Below are positions 60,636-64,000 of a DNA stretch of 64,000 nucleotides, one piece after another. The notes under the pieces were generated by a model. It made no database searches, was not told the DNA's origin, and was given only the letters and a program-made list of their open reading frames with translations. This stretch comes from Paracoccaceae bacterium (lineage in GTDB: Bacteria; Pseudomonadota; Alphaproteobacteria; Rhodobacterales; Rhodobacteraceae), in contig JAWPMR010000001.1 of the NCBI GenBank assembly GCA_033344815.1, positions 3,458,136-3,522,135 on the forward strand, in the 5' to 3' direction. Position 1 is the first letter of the stretch. Every line of letters starts with the position of its first letter. Position numbers and translations under genes: made by a program.

Positions 60636-61403
60636 ATGACGCCAAAAACCATGTCTGATAGGGGGATTTCACCTGTCGTGGTCAGCCGCGAAAGCGGTGC
60701 GTCCGGCATTGTCCTGGTCTGCGAACACGCGTCCAAGGCCATTCCCGAGGCGTATGGCGATCTGGGTTTGAGTGCGGCCGCGCGCGACAGCCACATCGCG
60801 TGGGATCCCGGCGCGCTTGGCGTGGCGCAGCGATTGTCAGAGTTGTTGGATGCGCCCTTGGTCGCTGGCGGCGTGTCCCGTCTGATATATGATTGCAATC
60901 GCCCGCCCGAGGCACCGGGCGCGATGCCCGTCCGGAGCGAAGCCTATGATATTCCCGGTAATGCAGCCCTTGACGCTTCTGCTAAGGCCAAGCGCGTGGC
61001 GCAGGTATACGCTCCTTTCAAGGCCGCCCTGTCCGAAGTGTTGTCGCTGGTACAGGCCCGTGCGATGATCACCATCCACAGTTTTACACCTGTTTATCTG
61101 GGCCAGCCCCGCGCAGTTGAAATCGGCGTGCTGCACGATGCAGACACGCGACTGGCGGACGTAATGATGGCTGCTGCGCAACATCATACTGACCTGACCA
61201 CACGCCGAAATGACCCTTATGGTCCGCAGGACGGCGTGACCCACACACTTCAGGAACATGGTGTCAAACGTGGTTTGCTCAATGTCATGCTGGAAGTGCG
61301 CAATGATCTCATCGCCACGCAAGAGACGCAAAGCGCGATGGCGGATACGCTGGCGCCATGGCTGGCAGAGGCCGTTGCCGCAACGTTGGAGCCGCAGGCA
61401 TGA
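60636..61403 (+). CDS. N-formylglutamate amidohydrolase-family protein
   Basis: A 255-residue cytosolic enzyme with VLVCEHASKAIPEAYGDLGL and AWDPGALGVAQRLSELLDAP, the metal-binding opening of the family, then LIYDCNRPPEAPGAMPVRSE and TIHSFTPVYLGQPRAVEIGV, and a C-terminal LLNVMLEVRNDLI. These proteins hydrolyse N-formyl-L-glutamate in histidine breakdown or act on related amides; no other hut genes are here. ATG at 60636; another at 60651 is possible. Its stop overlaps the TRAP small permease start (ATGA). Confidence 0.88.
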   Translation: MTPKTMSDRGISPVVVSRESGASGIVLVCEHASKAIPEAYGDLGLSAAARDSHIAWDPGALGVAQRLSELLDAPLVAGGVSRLIYDCNRPPEAPGAMPVRSEAYDIPGNAALDASAKAKRVAQVYAPFKAALSEVLSLVQARAMITIHSFTPVYLGQPRAVEIGVLHDADTRLADVMMAAAQHHTDLTTRRNDPYGPQDGVTHTLQEHGVKRGLLNVMLEVRNDLIATQETQSAMADTLAPWLAEAVAATLEPQA

Positions 61404-61978
61404 TGCGATTGGCTGCGCTATACGTGCGTGTTGTCGATGCGGTAAATTACCGGATTGGGCGAGCCATGATGTATGGCATCTTTGTGATGATGGCTATTTT
61501 GCTCTGGTCTTCCGTGTCCAAGACGTTTTTTCTGCCCTCGCTCTGGACGCTGGAAATCGCGCAATTCGCCATGGTCGCCTATTACATCATGGGCGGGCCT
61601 TATGCGGTGCAGATGGGTGCGAACGTACGTATGGATCTGTTTTACGGCACCTGGTCCACGCGAAAAAAGGCGTGGTTTGATGCGTTCACCGTGCTGCTGC
61701 TGATTTTTTATCTGGGCATTCTGTTTTATGGGGGCCTCAGTTCGACCGCCTATTCACTGGGCTATTGGGGGCAGGAACCGCTGGCGTATTTCGCGGGACT
61801 TGTGACCGGGGCGGAAGAAATTGGGCGGCTCGAACGCTCCAGCACCGCATGGCGCCCCTATATCTGGCCGGTGAAGTCCATCATGGTTTTAGGCTTTTTC
61901 CTGATGTTGTTGCAGGCGATTTCTGAGCTGATCAAGGATATTGCCACCCTGCGCGAGGTTGATCTCAATGTCGTATGA
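61400..61978 (+). CDS. TRAP transporter small permease (DctQ family)
   Basis: A 192-residue membrane protein with four main helices: MMYGIFVMMAILLWSSVSKT, AQFAMVAYYIMGGPYAVQMG, AFTVLLLIFYLGILFYGGLS and SIMVLGFFLMLLQAISELI. GANVRMDLFYGTWSTRKKAW is the conserved stretch after helix 2. An extra segment of about 35 residues before the last helix (YFAGLVTGAEEIGRLERSST) makes it longer than the other DctQ here. Coupled to the amidohydrolase by a four-base overlap and to DctM by 11 bases. Confidence 0.9.
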   Translation: MMRLAALYVRVVDAVNYRIGRAMMYGIFVMMAILLWSSVSKTFFLPSLWTLEIAQFAMVAYYIMGGPYAVQMGANVRMDLFYGTWSTRKKAWFDAFTVLLLIFYLGILFYGGLSSTAYSLGYWGQEPLAYFAGLVTGAEEIGRLERSSTAWRPYIWPVKSIMVLGFFLMLLQAISELIKDIATLREVDLNVV

Positions 61979-63290
61979 GATGATCGCGCTACTGATGTTC
62001 GCATCCATGATGCTGATGATGATGACCGGACAGCGCGTGTTCGGGGCCATCGGCGGCGTGGCGGCGATCGCCGCCGTGCTGCTCTGGACGCCGGGCGGGG
62101 TGAATATCCCATTTTCCTCTGCGATGAAGCTGATGAAATGGTATCCGCTGCTGACGCTACCGATGTTCATTTTCATGGGCTATGTGTTGTCGGAATCCAA
62201 AATAGCCGATGACCTTTATAAGATGTTTCATGTCTGGATGGGCCCGGTATCGGGTGGCCTGGCGATTGGGACGATTGGCCTGATGGTTCTGGTTTCGGCG
62301 ATGAACGGTCTGAGTGTGGCAGGCATGGCCATTGGTGCCACCATCGCGCTGCCCGAACTGCTGCGCAGGGGCTATGACAAGCGCATGGTAACGGGGGTGA
62401 TACAGGCAGGATCGTCCTTAGGAATCCTTGTCCCGCCCTCAGTTGTCTTGGTGCTTTATGCGATGATCGCGCGCCAACCCGTTGGGCAGTTGTGGCTGGC
62501 GGGCGTGGTGCCGGGCCTGATGATGGCGGCAGCGTTCATTTTGTATATCTACCTGCGTTGCAAGGCGAACCCGGCTTTGGGGCCAGTGTTGCCGCCGGAA
62601 GAATACACCGTCCCACTGGGTGAAAAACTACGGTTGTTGCGGGCCGGTTTGTTGCCGGTTGTGATCTTCATGGCGATGATGGTGCCTTTTGTGAATGGCT
62701 GGACGTCTCTGGTGGAAAGCTCGGCAATAGGGGCGATCACGGCCTTTGTCGCGGCGGTGCTCAAAGGGCGCATGAACCGTGAAGTGTTTGAAACTTCGGT
62801 CCGCCAGACCTTGGCGATTTCCTGCATGTTCATGTGGATCATTCTGGCGGCCTTGGGTTTTGGCGCGGTTTTTGACGGGCTCGGTGCCGTCAAGGCAATC
62901 GACACGCTTTTCACTGAACAATTGGGCCTCAATCCCTGGATGATCCTGATCCTGATGCAACTGAGCTTTTTGCTGATGGGGACGTTCCTGGATGACACCG
63001 CGATGCTGGTCATTGTCGCGCCGCTCTATGTGCCGCTGGTGGCGGCTCTTGGGTTTGATCTGATCTGGTACGGCGTGCTCTATACGATCACCACGCAGAT
63101 CGCCTATATGACTCCGCCTTTTGGCTATAACCTGTTTTTGATGCGCGCGATGGCCCCGCCCGAGATTACACTGCGCGATATATATACCTCGATCCTGCCT
63201 TTTGTGGGGGTCATGCTTGTGTGCCTCGCGCTGATCATGACCTTCCCGCAAATTGCCCTGTGGCTGCCGGAATACGTTTACGGAAAATAA
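61968..63290 (+). CDS. TRAP transporter large permease (DctM family)
   Basis: A 440-residue protein with about twelve hydrophobic segments. GTIGLMVLVSAMNGLSVAGM, QAGSSLGILVPPSVVLVLYA and LMGTFLDDTAMLVIVAPLYV, with YMTPPFGYNLFLMRA near the end, are conserved DctM regions. TFLDDTAML has two aspartates where the other DctM here has FLDPIGIM, a hint at a different substrate group (the large-substrate or ectoine/amine-type TRAP branch is one possibility). ATG at 61968 overlaps the small permease gene. Confidence 0.93.
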   Translation: MSYEMIALLMFASMMLMMMTGQRVFGAIGGVAAIAAVLLWTPGGVNIPFSSAMKLMKWYPLLTLPMFIFMGYVLSESKIADDLYKMFHVWMGPVSGGLAIGTIGLMVLVSAMNGLSVAGMAIGATIALPELLRRGYDKRMVTGVIQAGSSLGILVPPSVVLVLYAMIARQPVGQLWLAGVVPGLMMAAAFILYIYLRCKANPALGPVLPPEEYTVPLGEKLRLLRAGLLPVVIFMAMMVPFVNGWTSLVESSAIGAITAFVAAVLKGRMNREVFETSVRQTLAISCMFMWIILAALGFGAVFDGLGAVKAIDTLFTEQLGLNPWMILILMQLSFLLMGTFLDDTAMLVIVAPLYVPLVAALGFDLIWYGVLYTITTQIAYMTPPFGYNLFLMRAMAPPEITLRDIYTSILPFVGVMLVCLALIMTFPQIALWLPEYVYGK

Positions 63291-63337
63291 CCAAGACCCC
63301 GCAGAAGGGGGCGTTCATTTCAACAAGGAGAACCACC

Positions 63338-64000
63338 ATGACGACAAGACGTAAGTTCATCACCACCGCTGCCGCAGGGGCCGCTGCTGCGCCGCTGGCC
63401 GCCCCCGCACTCGCACAATCCACCATCAAATGGCGGATGCAGACCTATGCTGGCCCCGCGCTGGCCGAACATGTGATCAAGCCCGCCATCGACAGTTTTA
63501 ACAAGATCGCTGGCGACCGGATGCAGATCGAGCTGTTCTTTGCAGACCAGTTGGTGCCAACGGGCGAATTGTTCCGCGCCATGCAGAACGGTACCATCGA
63601 CGCGGTGCAATCGGATGATGATTCCATGGCCTCGCCCACGGATGTGACTGTATTCGGGGGGTACTTCCCCTTCGCATCACGCTATTCTTTGGACGTGCCG
63701 GTCCTGTTCAACCAATACGGTTTGAACGAAATCTGGGACGAAGAATACTCCAAGGTTGGCGTGAAACACATCTCTGCGGGCGCATGGGATCCTTGCCATT
63801 TCGCCACCAAGGACCCAATCAATAGTCTTGAAGACCTTAAGGGTAAGCGCGTCTTTACATTCCCGACTGCGGGTCGGTTCCTGACGCAGTTTGGCGTCGT
63901 GCCTGTAACTCTGCCATGGGAAGACATTGAAGTCGCCGTACAAACGGGTGAGCTTGACGGTATCGCCTGGTCGGGCATCACCGAAGATTACACGGTTGGA
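63338..64000 (+). CDS. TRAP transporter substrate-binding protein (DctP family), partial
   Basis: The first 221 codons, open to the window edge. Signal MTTRRKFITTAAAGAAAAPL has the twin-arginine RRKF followed by a weakly hydrophobic core and ends ALAQ, so Tat export is likely. The mature part has MQTYAGPALAEHVIKPAIDS, ADQLVPTGELFRAMQNGTID and DLKGKRVFTFPTAGRFLTQF, with the carboxylate-binding Arg position in KGKRV. AAGGAG lies upstream of the ATG at 63338. It completes the second TRAP system; the order QM then P differs from the PQM order of the first system. Confidence 0.9.
   Translation, partial: MTTRRKFITTAAAGAAAAPLAAPALAQSTIKWRMQTYAGPALAEHVIKPAIDSFNKIAGDRMQIELFFADQLVPTGELFRAMQNGTIDAVQSDDDSMASPTDVTVFGGYFPFASRYSLDVPVLFNQYGLNEIWDEEYSKVGVKHISAGAWDPCHFATKDPINSLEDLKGKRVFTFPTAGRFLTQFGVVPVTLPWEDIEVAVQTGELDGIAWSGITEDYTVG

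Overview
The window reads as chromosomal DNA of a marine alphaproteobacterium of the Rhodobacterales (Roseobacter group). This is inferred from the high GC, the many TRAP and ABC solute importers, dense operons with 4-base ATGA overlaps, a UPF0262 gene followed by a small phosphatase, and a LepA of the usual alphaproteobacterial form. No rRNA, tRNA, CRISPR array, prophage or intact insertion sequence was seen.

Layout. 1-3.2 kb: end of a UPF0262 gene, small phosphatase, NTF2-like protein, GNAT acetyltransferase, a lipoprotein and a porin. 3.2-8.5 kb: lepA between two accessory genes, an alanine-rich repeat protein and an AT-rich HEPN/AbiU2-like protein. The 3' side of each accessory gene carries a copy, in opposite orientation, of the same hairpin-rich repeat. 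8.5-9.5 kb: small membrane protein, DksA-like protein, entericidin-like lipoprotein. 9.5-16 kb: a tightly coupled minus-strand operon of four glycosyltransferases, a histidine phosphatase, a NodB-like deacetylase and a methyltransferase. 16.3-18.7 kb: a large MscS-type channel. 19.1-34 kb: a complete Wzx/Wzy-type exopolysaccharide locus (glycosyltransferases, flippase, Wza-like export protein, GalU, a WecG/sugar-transferase fusion, Wzz, polymerase) with its own signalling genes. 34-40 kb: a peptide-type ABC importer. 40.8-53.7 kb: a TRAP importer, an IclR regulator and an eight-gene beta-oxidation operon resembling pimeloyl-CoA (pim) operons. 53.8-60.5 kb: rpe, an SsuABC/TauABC-like importer, a peroxiredoxin-like protein, an acyl-CoA synthetase and an RpiR regulator. 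60.6-64 kb: N-formylglutamate amidohydrolase with a second TRAP importer, cut by the window end.

The most interesting system is the exopolysaccharide locus. A 16-bp palindrome, CTATCC-N4-GGATAG, lies upstream of all six of its transcription units (four sites, two of them shared by divergent units). The locus encodes a LuxR/NarL-type response regulator, a hybrid histidine kinase with receiver and HPt domains, and a periplasmic SUOX-fold protein without a molybdenum-ligand cysteine, reminiscent of the pterin-binding PruR protein of Agrobacterium. Together these suggest a self-contained sensor, phosphorelay, regulator and operator circuit for one surface polysaccharide, possibly responding to a pterin. 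The parts are read from the sequence; the circuit is inference.

Other structure outside genes includes two arrays of TGTAC/GTACA elements at 11-bp spacing, a 29-bp repeat found in two convergent gene gaps, long hairpins after lepA, and degenerate tandem modules near 8.0-8.4 kb.
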